In this document: positions 1-9,037 of the stretch, in pieces
Layout: each line of letters starts with the position of its first letter
Position numbering within the stretch: position 1 is the first letter of the stretch
NCBI RefSeq assembly: GCF_016865445.1
Contig: NZ_AP024412.1
Location: 186,001 to 250,000 of the forward strand
Origin: Mariniplasma anaerobium
GTDB lineage: Bacteria > Bacillota_I > Bacilli_A > Acholeplasmatales > Acholeplasmataceae
Length of the DNA stretch: 64,000 nt
Reading direction: 5' to 3'
Notes under the pieces: generated by a model
What the model was told of the DNA's origin: nothing
Database searches by the model: none
What the model saw: only the letters and a program-made list of their open reading frames with translations
Translations under genes and position numbers: made by a program

Positions 1-278
1 TGTCTTACATAGACTTGAATTTGGCCATCACGATCCATGATATGCATGAATCCTGCTTTACCTTGTCCACGTTTTAAGACTATGCGTCCGGCAATAGAAA
101 CCTCTATTTGTTTTTCTTCCAATGTGTCATGATCATCATTTGAGTATAAATCAATGATTTGTTTCGCATTGTGAGTTCTTTCGTATTTTTGTCCAAAAGG
201 CTCAACACCCATATCACTTAATTCTTGAGCTTTTTGTCTTCTTATAAGTTGTTGTTCATTTAAATCGTCTTGGTACAT
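1..278 (-). CDS. lysS: Lysyl-tRNA synthetase (class II), N-terminal part only
   Basis: Only the first ~92 codons lie in the window; the gene runs off the left edge. The protein opens MYQDDLNEQQLIRRQKAQEL and continues with a block ending RIVLKRGQGKAGFMHIMD, typical of the N-terminal OB-fold anticodon-binding domain of bacterial LysS, which charges tRNA-Lys in the cytoplasm. The ATG at 278-276 is preceded by AGGAGGG (292-286) at a good distance, and an extended -10 lies at 311-303. The catalytic domain is not visible, so completeness cannot be judged. Confidence 0.9.
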   Translation of the reverse strand, partial: MYQDDLNEQQLIRRQKAQELSDMGVEPFGQKYERTHNAKQIIDLYSNDDHDTLEEKQIEVSIAGRIVLKRGQGKAGFMHIMDRDGQIQVYVR

Positions 279-302
279 AATTAAACCCTCCTAATCGTTG
301 AT

Positions 303-311
303 ATTATATCA
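303..311 (-). promoter_or_regulatory. Extended -10 promoter of lysS
   Basis: On the minus strand TGATATAAT reads from 311 to 303, an extended -10 (TGnTATAAT). Transcription would start near 296, just ahead of the AGGAGGG ribosome binding site. No convincing -35 is seen. Confidence 0.6.
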
Positions 312-314
312 TAG

Positions 315-345
315 AAAAAGCCATAATAGAACATTATGGCCGTTT
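315..345. terminator. Terminator of the tilS-hpt-ftsH-S4 operon
   Basis: GCCATAAT (320-327) pairs with ATTATGGC (333-340) around a 5-nt loop. A-rich sequence before and T-rich sequence after make it work in either direction. It overlaps the stop codon of the S4-domain gene and separates that operon from lysS. Confidence 0.8.
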
Positions 346-579
346 TTCTTCACTTAAAAGTTCATACATCAGTACATCTTTTTTCGGGACCAAAGAAAGT
401 ACTTTTACTTTAATAATCTTTATGCCCAAATGTAGTGTTAAGATGTCATTTTCTTTAACAGCAGAAGAAGGTTTAGCAATTTTATCGTTTATCTCAACTT
501 TATCCTTGCTCGCCGCCTCTTTAGCTATGGTTCTCCGCTTAATAATTCTTGCTACTTTAAGATACTTATCAAGACGCAT
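334..579 (-). CDS. Small S4-domain RNA-binding protein (RqcP/Hsp15-like)
   Basis: About 81 residues consisting almost entirely of one S4 RNA-binding domain: [16 protein letters not shown] at the N-terminus, then a basic helix and a compact beta part with KVEIND. Proteins of this type (YabO/RqcP, Hsp15) bind 50S subunits carrying stalled nascent chains and help ribosome-associated quality control. I start it at the ATG 579-577; a GTG at 621 is in frame but would add 14 residues overlapping ftsH by 53 bases. With the chosen start the overlap with ftsH is 11 bases, so translation is probably coupled. Last gene of the tilS-hpt-ftsH operon. Function within the S4 family is inferred. Confidence 0.8.
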   Translation of the reverse strand: MRLDKYLKVARIIKRRTIAKEAASKDKVEINDKIAKPSSAVKENDILTLHLGIKIIKVKVLSLVPKKDVLMYELLSEEKRP

Positions 580-2488
580 CTTCGGATTTACCAGTTTTTT
601 CTTTCCACCATGATAATTCACCAGTTTTTACAATTTCTTCAATATCTGATTTAGTTAATGTTTCAACTTCTACAAGGTAATGAGCGATTTTGTCTAGTAA
701 ATCACGATTTTCAGTTATTATTTTTGTTGCTTCATTAAAACATGTTGTAATAATGTGTCTAATTTCAGAATCAATTTCATGTGCGACTTGGTCAGAGAAG
801 TTTTTTTCTTTGAAATAATCTCTACCTAAGAATACATTACCACTACCAGATTCGTATTGGACAGGGCCTAAATCACTCATGCCATATTCGGTAACCATAG
901 CTCTTGCGATTTTAGTTGCGACTTGGAAATCATTATATGCACCTGTTGTGACAGTATCAAATACAATTTCTTCGGCAACTCTACCACCAAGATAACTTGT
1001 GATTTTAGCTAATAAAGATTTTTTAGTTTCTAAGAATTTTTCAACTGCTGGAGTCATTAAGTTATACCCACCAGCTGAGCCTCTTGGAATAATAGTTACT
1101 TTTTGAACAACATTAGCATCTTCAAGTTTAATACCAATGACAGCATGTCCTGCTTCATGATATGCAACAGTTTTCTTTTCTTCGACTGTATATTTACGAC
1201 TCTTCTTAGCTGGACCCATCATAACTCTATCAATGGCTTCATCTAAATCAGGTTCTAAAACTAATGTTCTATTATCACGTGCAGCTAGTAATGCTGCTTC
1301 ATTTAATAAGTTTTCAATATCTGCACCAGTGAATCCTGGAATTCTACCAGCAAAATCATCAAAATTAATCTTTGGATCAATTTTCTTATTCTTTGCATGG
1401 ACTTTAAGAATAGCTGAACGACCTCTAACATCGGGTAGAGATATCGTAATTTGTCTATCAAAACGACCTGGACGAAGAAGTGCAGGGTCTAATACATCAG
1501 GACGGTTTGTTGCAGCAATAATGATGATACCCATATTTCCTGTGAATCCATCCATTTCAACTAATAATTGGTTTAATGTTTGTTCTCTTTCATCATTCCC
1601 GCCACCAAGACCAGCACCACGTTGACGACCTACTGCATCTATTTCATCTATAAAGATAATACATGGAGAGTTTTCTTTAGCGACTTTAAATAAATCACGT
1701 ACACGAGAAGCACCAACTCCGACAAACATTTCTACAAAATCAGATCCTGAAATTGAGAAGAATGGAACGTTTGCTTCACCTGCAACTGCTTTAGCAAGTA
1801 ATGTCTTACCAGTACCTGGAGCACCTACGAGAAGTACACCTTTTGGAATTCTAGCTCCCATATCAACATATTTCTTAGGAGTTTTTAAGAAATCAATGAG
1901 TTCAACCATTTCTTCTTTTTCTTCTTCAATACCAGCAACATCTTTAAATGTTATTGTTTTTTCTCTATTTAATTTAGCTCTATTTTTTGCAAAATCAAAT
2001 GCTTTATTATTTTGACCATTCGCATTTTTAAAGATAATGAATAATACAACGATAATTAAAATGAAAGGTACAATATTAATAATAACACTCCAGAATGTAA
2101 GTCCGGATAACTCTATAATTTGAGTTGTACCACCATAACCTTCCACAGTATCTAAAATAGCTTGTGCTTGATCAATTCTCATAACACGTTCAAATGAAAT
2201 GATATCATCATACAATGGAGCGTATTGTTCATATACGGATCCTGAAACTGTTACTAAATCGTAATTATCTCCACCGATTAGTTCGTATTCAACTGATTCT
2301 ATATGACCAGCACCTGCAGCTGCTTGGATTTCACTTGTTGTAAGGTCATTTACTTCACCAGCTAAAGCATCTCTTAAAAATAAGAAAATACCAATCATAA
2401 TAATTAATGTAAAGATCATAATTAAATAATCTGGTTTTTTCTTCATATCTGGTTTTTTAGGCATTGGTTTTTTTGGTTTTTGATTCAT
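569..2488 (-). CDS. ftsH: ATP-dependent membrane zinc metalloprotease FtsH
   Basis: A 639-residue protein with the full FtsH plan. A short basic N-terminus is followed by a membrane segment (about 21-39), an extracytoplasmic part, and a second membrane segment (about 130-152). Then come an AAA+ ATPase with Walker A GAPGTGKT and Walker [10 protein letters not shown], the second region of homology, and the zinc-protease motif HEAGH. It degrades misfolded and short-lived membrane and cytosolic proteins. It follows hpt by 12 bases, the classic Firmicute order tilS-hpt-ftsH. Length is normal and nothing is missing. Confidence 0.98.
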   Translation of the reverse strand: MNQKPKKPMPKKPDMKKKPDYLIMIFTLIIMIGIFLFLRDALAGEVNDLTTSEIQAAAGAGHIESVEYELIGGDNYDLVTVSGSVYEQYAPLYDDIISFERVMRIDQAQAILDTVEGYGGTTQIIELSGLTFWSVIINIVPFILIIVVLFIIFKNANGQNNKAFDFAKNRAKLNREKTITFKDVAGIEEEKEEMVELIDFLKTPKKYVDMGARIPKGVLLVGAPGTGKTLLAKAVAGEANVPFFSISGSDFVEMFVGVGASRVRDLFKVAKENSPCIIFIDEIDAVGRQRGAGLGGGNDEREQTLNQLLVEMDGFTGNMGIIIIAATNRPDVLDPALLRPGRFDRQITISLPDVRGRSAILKVHAKNKKIDPKINFDDFAGRIPGFTGADIENLLNEAALLAARDNRTLVLEPDLDEAIDRVMMGPAKKSRKYTVEEKKTVAYHEAGHAVIGIKLEDANVVQKVTIIPRGSAGGYNLMTPAVEKFLETKKSLLAKITSYLGGRVAEEIVFDTVTTGAYNDFQVATKIARAMVTEYGMSDLGPVQYESGSGNVFLGRDYFKEKNFSDQVAHEIDSEIRHIITTCFNEATKIITENRDLLDKIAHYLVEVETLTKSDIEEIVKTGELSWWKEKTGKSEDAS

Positions 2489-2500
2489 ATGCTCACCTCT

Positions 2501-3052
2501 TTATGCGCTTTCCTTTTTTGTATATACTTTAGGATTTAATATGCCAACATATGGGAGATTTCGATAGTATTCGTCATAGTCTAAGCCATAGCCTACTACA
2601 AATTCTTTAGGGATAGTTCTACCAACATATTTTGGAACATAAGGTTTTAATCTACCTTCTGGTTTATCTAATAAAGTTACAATTTCAACTGATTTTGCAC
2701 CTCTGTGCATGAGCAGTTCAACGATTGTAACGATTGTATTTCCTGTATCAACGATATCTTCCACAATGATAACATTACGATTGGTAATTGGAATGTCTAA
2801 GTCCATTTTAATTTTTACATCACCTGATGAACTGATACCACCATGATAACTACTAACAGACATGTAAGCTATATCGACTTTTAATTCAATCTTTTTTGAT
2901 AAATCTGACATAAAAGGCATACAGCCTTTAAGTAGACCCACTAAAATTGGACTTTTGTCTTTATAATCATGCGTGATTTGCTTTCCAAGCTTATCACAGA
3001 TAATTTGAATTTCCTTTTCTGAAACTAATATTTCTGATATATCCTTATGCAT
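2501..3052 (-). CDS. hpt: Hypoxanthine phosphoribosyltransferase
   Basis: A 183-residue purine phosphoribosyltransferase. The PRPP-binding loop VIIVEDIVDTGNT is clear, and the C-terminal FVVGYGLDYDEYYRNLPY block is characteristic of HPRT. It makes IMP/GMP from hypoxanthine or guanine and PRPP, the purine salvage step on which mollicutes depend. The ATG (3052-3050) overlaps the end of tilS by eight bases, so the two are translationally coupled, and ftsH follows 12 bases later. Confidence 0.95.
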   Translation of the reverse strand: MHKDISEILVSEKEIQIICDKLGKQITHDYKDKSPILVGLLKGCMPFMSDLSKKIELKVDIAYMSVSSYHGGISSSGDVKIKMDLDIPITNRNVIIVEDIVDTGNTIVTIVELLMHRGAKSVEIVTLLDKPEGRLKPYVPKYVGRTIPKEFVVGYGLDYDEYYRNLPYVGILNPKVYTKKESA

Positions 3053-4334
3053 GTTTTGACTCCTTTAGATTAAAATATACGCAATGCTCATCCCCAAGAG
3101 TTTGATTTAAATAAAAATCTTGAACCCATAAAATCTCATTGTTTTGGTCTGTTAAAACCCACAATTGATCACGTTTATCCATAGGTACTTTTTTATTTAT
3201 AAACAAATCTTTTAACTTTTTATGCCCATAAGAATAGGCTAGTTTATCACCGTTTTTACGATGTCTTAATATGAATGGAAATGCTAATTTATTATAACAT
3301 AATTTTTCTAATTCTTCAGTAGGAGTGTTTGAATTATTTAAAAATGTGAAAATAGCCACATTTGTTAGTTTATTTTCTCCGTTTTTAACTTCAATTTCAT
3401 CAACATTTTTTTTAAATATTTCCTTTATTGAAGCCTTTTTATATGTTCTTGTAAAAAAATGCGTTTCAGATAGTTGATATCGTGCATTTGGTTTATTTTG
3501 AAGCAGCATTTCCTTTATGTGCATAATCATATCATAGGAAATATTAAAATGATGCGCTTCTAATAAATATGCAATCATGTCTTCTTGAATTGCAGGGTCT
3601 AAGGTTTGAAAGGTTGATAAATCAATTTCTTTTTTGTTAGTCAATAATGATAAAGTAGTTTTTCTAATAAATTTAAAAGCTTTTGTGACTTGCATATTAT
3701 ATTGTCCAATTTGATTTAAAAGATTGGAGTTTTCTTGCTTCATAATAGGAACAACAGCATGTCTATATCTATTTCTTAAATAGTTGTTTTCTTCATTGGA
3801 TTCATCGTCTAAAAACGGGATCTGATTTTCTTTAACAAAAGCAAGTATTTCTTGTTTTGTTGTATATAGTAATGGTTTTACGTAATGGATAGTTTTCTCT
3901 TTATGGGCTAGTTGCATACCTGCATAGCCTAAAAGATTTGATCCTCTAGTTATTTTCATCAAAACATTTTCAAACAGATCATCTAAATGATGTGCAGTGA
4001 AAATATAGGTTGATTTAGTTACTTTTGCAGCTTCTTTTAAGTAATGAATTCTTAATTTATGAGCTTTGTGATGAAAATTTCCTTCATCGACTTTAATGAA
4101 GTAATAGTGGAATGGTATATTGTTTTGTTCGCAATATGATTTGACTAAGTCTGCTTCATCAGTAGATTGTTCACGCTTTAAATGATTGAAGTGAACAACT
4201 TCTATTTGATAATCTGTTTGCTTTAGCAAAAACAGAAGCATCATTGAATCTGCTCCACCACTGACTGAAACTATGCATTTTGCCTTTTTTGGGATTTTGA
4301 CTTCTGTGTTTAATCTATCTATGATTTGTTGCAA
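3045..4334 (-). CDS. tilS: tRNA(Ile)-lysidine synthase
   Basis: An N-type ATP pyrophosphatase with the PP-loop VSGGADSMMLL near the start, the FTAHHLDDLFENVLM block and a C-terminal TilS domain. It converts C34 of the CAU-anticodon tRNA-Ile to lysidine so that AUA is read as Ile; that substrate tRNA is encoded at 46868-46944. The likely start is TTG 4334-4332, eight bases after GGAGG (4347-4343). The GTG at 4343 overlaps the Shine-Dalgarno itself and is unlikely. First gene of the operon with hpt and ftsH. Confidence 0.93.
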   Translation of the reverse strand: MQQIIDRLNTEVKIPKKAKCIVSVSGGADSMMLLFLLKQTDYQIEVVHFNHLKREQSTDEADLVKSYCEQNNIPFHYYFIKVDEGNFHHKAHKLRIHYLKEAAKVTKSTYIFTAHHLDDLFENVLMKITRGSNLLGYAGMQLAHKEKTIHYVKPLLYTTKQEILAFVKENQIPFLDDESNEENNYLRNRYRHAVVPIMKQENSNLLNQIGQYNMQVTKAFKFIRKTTLSLLTNKKEIDLSTFQTLDPAIQEDMIAYLLEAHHFNISYDMIMHIKEMLLQNKPNARYQLSETHFFTRTYKKASIKEIFKKNVDEIEVKNGENKLTNVAIFTFLNNSNTPTEELEKLCYNKLAFPFILRHRKNGDKLAYSYGHKKLKDLFINKKVPMDKRDQLWVLTDQNNEILWVQDFYLNQTLGDEHCVYFNLKESKHA

Positions 4335-4358
4335 ACAAAACACCTCCGATATAATTAT

Positions 4359-4367
4359 ATTATATCA
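4359..4367 (-). promoter_or_regulatory. Extended -10 promoter of the tilS operon
   Basis: Minus-strand TGATATAAT from 4367 to 4359 predicts a start near 4352, giving a very short leader ahead of the GGAGG at 4347-4343. No clear -35 is visible. Confidence 0.6.
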
Positions 4368-4426
4368 TGTATTAAAGATCCTGCACGCATAGCGAGCAAA
4401 ATAAAAATATCTGATGTGTTTTCTTA

Positions 4427-4435
4427 TGATATAAT
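4427..4435 (+). promoter_or_regulatory. Extended -10 promoter of maf
   Basis: TGATATAAT at 4427-4435 is an extended -10. It is followed by AGGAGG (4447-4452) and the maf ATG at 4459. It is divergent from the tilS promoter about 60 bases away. Confidence 0.6.
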
Positions 4436-4458
4436 GATACTCAAGTAGGAGGTATTCG

Positions 4459-5010
4459 ATGATTATATTAGCAAGTGGGTCACCACGTAGAGCAAAATTA
4501 TTAAAAGATGCTGGTATTGAATTTAAAATTGTTACCAGTGATATAGAAGAAACTTTTAATCCGGATTTAGAACCACAAGAAGTAGCAATGTATCTTGCAA
4601 GATTAAAAGCTAAACATATTGCTTTATCTTATAAAGATGATATCGTCATAGGGGCAGATACTATCGTCGTCTATAACAATCAAATCTTAGGAAAACCAAT
4701 AGATCAAGAAGATGCTTTTCGCATGTTAAGCATGCTATCTAATCAATGTCACTTTGTATATACCGGTGTTTCAATCATTAAAGGTGAAGATGAAGATACT
4801 TTTTATGATCAAACAGAAGTTTGTATGAAACCTTTAAGTGAATTAGAAATTAAATCATATATTAGAACTTTGGAACCAATGGATAAAGCAGGTTCATATG
4901 GCATTCAAGGTGAAGGAAGACACTTAGTAGAAAAGTATGAAGGTGACTTTTTTACAATTATGGGACTTCCACTAAAAAAAGTTATAAATCAGCTTAAAAA
5001 ACATATATAA
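4459..5010 (+). CDS. maf: Maf-like nucleoside triphosphate pyrophosphatase
   Basis: A 183-residue Maf/HAM1-fold protein with the substrate loop ASGSPRRAKLL at the very N-terminus, the VIGADTIV block and the late DKAGSYGIQGEG motif. The family hydrolyses non-canonical or modified nucleoside triphosphates (dTTP/UTP and methylated forms) to monophosphates, a house-cleaning role sometimes tied to septum control. A strong AGGAGG precedes the ATG. It is monocistronic, with its own promoter and a terminator at 5015. Confidence 0.93.
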   Translation: MIILASGSPRRAKLLKDAGIEFKIVTSDIEETFNPDLEPQEVAMYLARLKAKHIALSYKDDIVIGADTIVVYNNQILGKPIDQEDAFRMLSMLSNQCHFVYTGVSIIKGEDEDTFYDQTEVCMKPLSELEIKSYIRTLEPMDKAGSYGIQGEGRHLVEKYEGDFFTIMGLPLKKVINQLKKHI

Positions 5011-5014
5011 ATAT

Positions 5015-5051
5015 AAAGACTTTTTATCAAAATGATATGTGGTCTTTTTAT
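5015..5051 (+). terminator. Terminator of maf
   Basis: AAAGAC (5015-5020) pairs with GTCTTT (5042-5047), with an inner ATCA/TGAT pairing near 5026-5036, and a T-rich tail follows. It separates maf from the glycosidase operon. Confidence 0.6.
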
Positions 5052-5067
5052 TTTTACAAATAAGTTT

Positions 5068-5073
5068 TATAAT
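5068..5073 (+). promoter_or_regulatory. -10 element of the glycosidase operon
   Basis: TATAAT at 5068-5073 lies about 35 bases before the GH13 start. The -35 is poor and no catabolite-repression (cre-like) site or other operator is obvious, so how this operon is induced cannot be read from the sequence. Confidence 0.45.
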
Positions 5074-5108
5074 AGGAGTAACAAAACTATAAAAACGGGG
5101 TTATCAAT

Positions 5109-6710
5109 ATGGGGTTAAAAAAAGATTTAGTTGTTTATCAAGTCTATCCAAGAAGTTTTAAAGACAGTAATGATGATGGTATTGGCGATATCAAAGGGAT
5201 CACTTCAAAGCTAGATTATATTAAGTCATTAGGTGTAGATATTATTTGGTTATCACCAGTATACTGTTCGCCTAATGATGATAATGGATACGACATTAGT
5301 GACTATTTAAATATAAATCCAGAATTTGGGAATATGAAAGATATGAACAAACTAATTTTAGAAGCTGAATTAAGAGGCTTAAAAATTATGATGGATTTAG
5401 TGATCAATCATACTTCCGATGAACATGAGTGGTTTAAAAAAAGTGTGGCAAATGATCCAAAATACAAAGATTATTATATTTGGAGAGATGAACCAAATAA
5501 CTGGACAAGTTTTTTTGGTGGAAAAGCTTGGGATAAAATAGGAGATAAGTATTATCTTCATTTATTTAGTAAGAAACAACCGGACTTAAATTGGCATAAT
5601 CCTGATGTAATGGAAGATATTAAAAAAGTAATGTCATTTTGGTTAGATAAAGGAATTTATGGATTTAGATGTGATGTTATAAATATTATTTTCAAATCAA
5701 GTTTAGAAAACGGGAAGAAGCATCTTGTTTTAACAGGAAAAGAACATTATCATCAACAAGAAGGTATGCATAAAATCCTTAAAGAACTAAGAAGAGATGT
5801 TTTAAATCATTATGATACTTTCACAGTAGGTGAAACTGTGATGGTAACACCAAAACAAGCCAATGATTTAATATATCCTGAAAATGAAGAATTAGATATG
5901 GTGTTTAGTTTTTCACATATGGAAGTTGACCAAGTGAGCAACAAATGGTTTAAGACGAAATTTAGACCAAAAAAATTGATGAAGGTTTTGTCAATGTGGC
6001 AAAAAGAAGTATATTGGAACGCAAACTATCTAGAAAACCACGATCAACCAAGATCGATATCTAGATTTGGAGATGATAAAAAATATCATAACCAAAGTGC
6101 TAAGATGTTAGCTACACTTTTGATGAGTTTAAAAGGGACTCCATACATTTATCAAGGTCAAGAAATTGGTATGACAAATGGAGAGTTTAAAACGATGAGT
6201 GAGTTTCAAGACGTAGAAACTCATACTATTTATCATGTTGCAAAAAAATTGGGGATCCCTAAAAAAATAAGATTTAAAATGATGCAAAAAACATCTAGAG
6301 ATAATGCTAGAACTCCAATGCAATGGAATAAAGAAGGCGGGTTTTCAAAAGTTACTCCATGGTTAAAACAAAATCCAAACACTAAAGAGATAAATGTTTT
6401 AGACCAGGAACAAGATCATGATTCTATACTTAATTATTATCGTAAATTAATAAAAATTAGAAAGAATAATAAAGTACTTAGATATGGAGAATTTGAATCT
6501 GTTTTACAAACAAAATCAGTATTTATATTTAGAAGATTTGATAAGAAAAAAGAAGCAATCATCGTTCTAAACATGTCTAATAAAGAACAAAAAATTAAAA
6601 ATGATTGTGAAGGAAAACTTATTATAAATAATATCAAGAAGAATGATTATAATTGTGTATTATCGCCCTATGAAGCGAGAATATACATAAAGGAGATATC
6701 TAATGATTAA
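5109..6710 (+). CDS. GH13 alpha-glucosidase, oligo-1,6-glucosidase type
   Basis: A 533-residue GH13 (alpha-amylase family) enzyme with no signal peptide, so cytoplasmic. It starts KDLVVYQVYPRSFKDSNDDG; the catalytic nucleophile Asp is in GFRCDVINI, the acid/base Glu in VGETVM and the third Asp in NHDQPR. In this family a Val directly after the nucleophile Asp (here DVI) favours alpha-1,6 linkages over alpha-1,4, so isomalto-oligosaccharides are the likely substrates (inference). Length is typical of the oligo-1,6-glucosidase group. First gene of a tight five-gene operon; its end overlaps the GH36 gene by eight bases. The ribosome binding site (CGGGG) is weak. Confidence 0.92.
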   Translation: MGLKKDLVVYQVYPRSFKDSNDDGIGDIKGITSKLDYIKSLGVDIIWLSPVYCSPNDDNGYDISDYLNINPEFGNMKDMNKLILEAELRGLKIMMDLVINHTSDEHEWFKKSVANDPKYKDYYIWRDEPNNWTSFFGGKAWDKIGDKYYLHLFSKKQPDLNWHNPDVMEDIKKVMSFWLDKGIYGFRCDVINIIFKSSLENGKKHLVLTGKEHYHQQEGMHKILKELRRDVLNHYDTFTVGETVMVTPKQANDLIYPENEELDMVFSFSHMEVDQVSNKWFKTKFRPKKLMKVLSMWQKEVYWNANYLENHDQPRSISRFGDDKKYHNQSAKMLATLLMSLKGTPYIYQGQEIGMTNGEFKTMSEFQDVETHTIYHVAKKLGIPKKIRFKMMQKTSRDNARTPMQWNKEGGFSKVTPWLKQNPNTKEINVLDQEQDHDSILNYYRKLIKIRKNNKVLRYGEFESVLQTKSVFIFRRFDKKKEAIIVLNMSNKEQKIKNDCEGKLIINNIKKNDYNCVLSPYEARIYIKEISND

Positions 6711-9033
6711 GTTTAATAAACCATATTTTGTTATCGAGACAAATTCATTAACATATGCTTTTAAAACATTAGCTACAGGACACTTAGAACACTTATATTT
6801 TGGTGATAAGATTGTTGATTCTGATTTAGAATTCTTACATACAAAGCTAACTGCAAAAGCTCGTGGAGTTATTGATTATTTAGAAGAGCAAGGTAGAGAT
6901 ATCCCTCTTGATTTAATCCCCTTAGAATTTTCGTCTTCTGGTAAAGGTGATTATAAATTATCTCCTATAGAGTTAAAAATGCCTGATCAAACATTTGTTT
7001 CTGATTTTATATATTTTAAGCATGAAATTATAGAAGGCATCTTAGTTAGTGATAAGTTACCATCTCCATACGATGATGAAAAAAACACACAAACTCTTAT
7101 AGTTACTTTAAAAGATACCAAGTTTAATATTTACGTAGATCTTGTCTATACAAGTTTTTATGATGTAGATATTATATCTAGAAAAACTATCATAAGAAAT
7201 GAAGAAAAACAAACAATCAATTTAAGAAAAATCATGAGTATGAGTTTTGATATTTACGGATCTCAATATGATATGTTAACACTTGATGGTGGTGCAATTA
7301 AAGAAGCACAAAAACATATAACACCTGTTGCTTTTGGAACATATATCAACAGTTCTGTTACAGGAAACTCAAGTTATAAACATAATCCGGGTGTTATTTT
7401 ACTTGAAAAAGGGACACATGAAGATTACGGTAATTGTTATGGATTTAATCTAATATATAGTGGGAATCATTATACAGCTGTTGATCAATCAAGTCATGGC
7501 ATACTACGCGTGATGCAAGGTATTAATCCGGCTATGTTTGAATGGGATTTAAAATCAAATGAGTTTTTTGAAACACCTACAACCATCTTAAGTTTTTCAT
7601 CTAAAGGACTAAATGATTTAAGTCATCACATGCATGATTTTGTAAACAAGCATCTTATTCCCAGGCAATTTAGAGAAGTAGATCGACCTATAGTTATTAA
7701 TAGCTGGGAAGGATTTTATTTTGATTTTAACGAAAGAAAATTATTAGGATTAGCTAAAAAAGCTAAATCTTTAGGTATAGAATTATTTGTTTTAGATGAT
7801 GGATGGTTCTCATCAAGAAATAATGATTTATCTGGACTTGGAGATTATGACGTTAATTTAAAAAAATTAAAACATGGATTAAATGGTTTATCAAAAAAAA
7901 TACATCAAATGGGTATGAAATTCGGATTGTGGTTTGAACCTGAAATGATCAATCCAGTTTCAAAATTATATGAAAAACATCCAGAATATGCTATAAAAAT
8001 TGAGGGTAGAGACCCAGCTTTAGGCAGACATCAACTCATTTTAGATATGATTAATCCAGAAGTGAGAAAATATATCATAGACGAAATATCACACATAATA
8101 GAAGATGCTAAACTTGATTATATCAAATGGGATATGAATAGAGATATGACAGATATGTTCTCAAAACATATTTCTAATCAAGGTATGTTCTATCATAGTT
8201 ATATGTTAGGCTTATATGATGTCTTATCACAATTAAGAGAAAAATATCCTCATATTTTAATAGAAACTTGTGCAAGTGGTGGAAATCGTTTTGATTTAGG
8301 TATGCTAAGATATGGACCTCAAATATGGACTTCTGATAATACAGACCCTATCGCAAGACTATCAATACAAAAGGGTATATCTTATTTTTATCCTCAATCA
8401 TGCATAAGTAATCATGTTTCTATGAGTCCACACGAACAAACATTAAGAAAAACACCTATAGATACTAGATTTAATGTATCAATGTTTGGTGTTTTAGGAT
8501 ATGAATTAGATTTTAAATTTTTAAATGCTTTTGAAATTAATTCAATAAAAAAACATATTGAAACGTATAAAGCATATCGGCATGTATTGCAATTTGGTAA
8601 ATTTTATAGATTCAATGAAGATCCTAAAGTTCGTATGAATTTTCAAGTAAGTCTTGATGATACACATGTTATAGGGAACTATCAAGTATTAGCACAACCA
8701 AATCCTAATTTAGAAGTTTTAAAAATTAAAGATTTAGATCAAGAGAAAGTATATGATCTAAAATCATTAGAACAAAAACTACCTTTAGAAAAATTTGGGC
8801 ACTTGATTTCACATGCCCTGCCAATTAAACTAAATCCTAATAAAGCTTTATTTAGATTGCTTTCAAGATTTAAGCAATTAGATAATGCAACTGAAGAAGC
8901 GCATATTTCAGGAAATGTTGGTATGAAAGGCTATAAAATGAAACAACAATTTATGGGCACTTACTATAATGATCAAACAAGAATGCTAGGCGATTTTGGC
9001 TCACAAATATATATAATAAAAGAAAGTAGATGA
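6703..9033 (+). CDS. GH36 alpha-galactosidase
   Basis: A 776-residue GH36 enzyme with an N-terminal beta-supersandwich, a central barrel and a C-terminal beta domain. The signatures are LDDGWF, the nucleophile Asp in IKWDMNR, ETCASGGNRFDLGML, and the acid/base Asp in SDNTDP. These match bacterial alpha-galactosidases acting on melibiose, raffinose or alpha-galactosyl oligosaccharides; a few GH36 enzymes act on alpha-GalNAc, which cannot be excluded. There is no signal peptide. It overlaps GH13 by eight bases and is followed after four bases by GH2. The GPH transporter at the operon end belongs to the melibiose-permease family, which suits this substrate. Confidence 0.93.
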   Translation: MIKFNKPYFVIETNSLTYAFKTLATGHLEHLYFGDKIVDSDLEFLHTKLTAKARGVIDYLEEQGRDIPLDLIPLEFSSSGKGDYKLSPIELKMPDQTFVSDFIYFKHEIIEGILVSDKLPSPYDDEKNTQTLIVTLKDTKFNIYVDLVYTSFYDVDIISRKTIIRNEEKQTINLRKIMSMSFDIYGSQYDMLTLDGGAIKEAQKHITPVAFGTYINSSVTGNSSYKHNPGVILLEKGTHEDYGNCYGFNLIYSGNHYTAVDQSSHGILRVMQGINPAMFEWDLKSNEFFETPTTILSFSSKGLNDLSHHMHDFVNKHLIPRQFREVDRPIVINSWEGFYFDFNERKLLGLAKKAKSLGIELFVLDDGWFSSRNNDLSGLGDYDVNLKKLKHGLNGLSKKIHQMGMKFGLWFEPEMINPVSKLYEKHPEYAIKIEGRDPALGRHQLILDMINPEVRKYIIDEISHIIEDAKLDYIKWDMNRDMTDMFSKHISNQGMFYHSYMLGLYDVLSQLREKYPHILIETCASGGNRFDLGMLRYGPQIWTSDNTDPIARLSIQKGISYFYPQSCISNHVSMSPHEQTLRKTPIDTRFNVSMFGVLGYELDFKFLNAFEINSIKKHIETYKAYRHVLQFGKFYRFNEDPKVRMNFQVSLDDTHVIGNYQVLAQPNPNLEVLKIKDLDQEKVYDLKSLEQKLPLEKFGHLISHALPIKLNPNKALFRLLSRFKQLDNATEEAHISGNVGMKGYKMKQQFMGTYYNDQTRMLGDFGSQIYIIKESR

Positions 9034-9037
9034 TCGT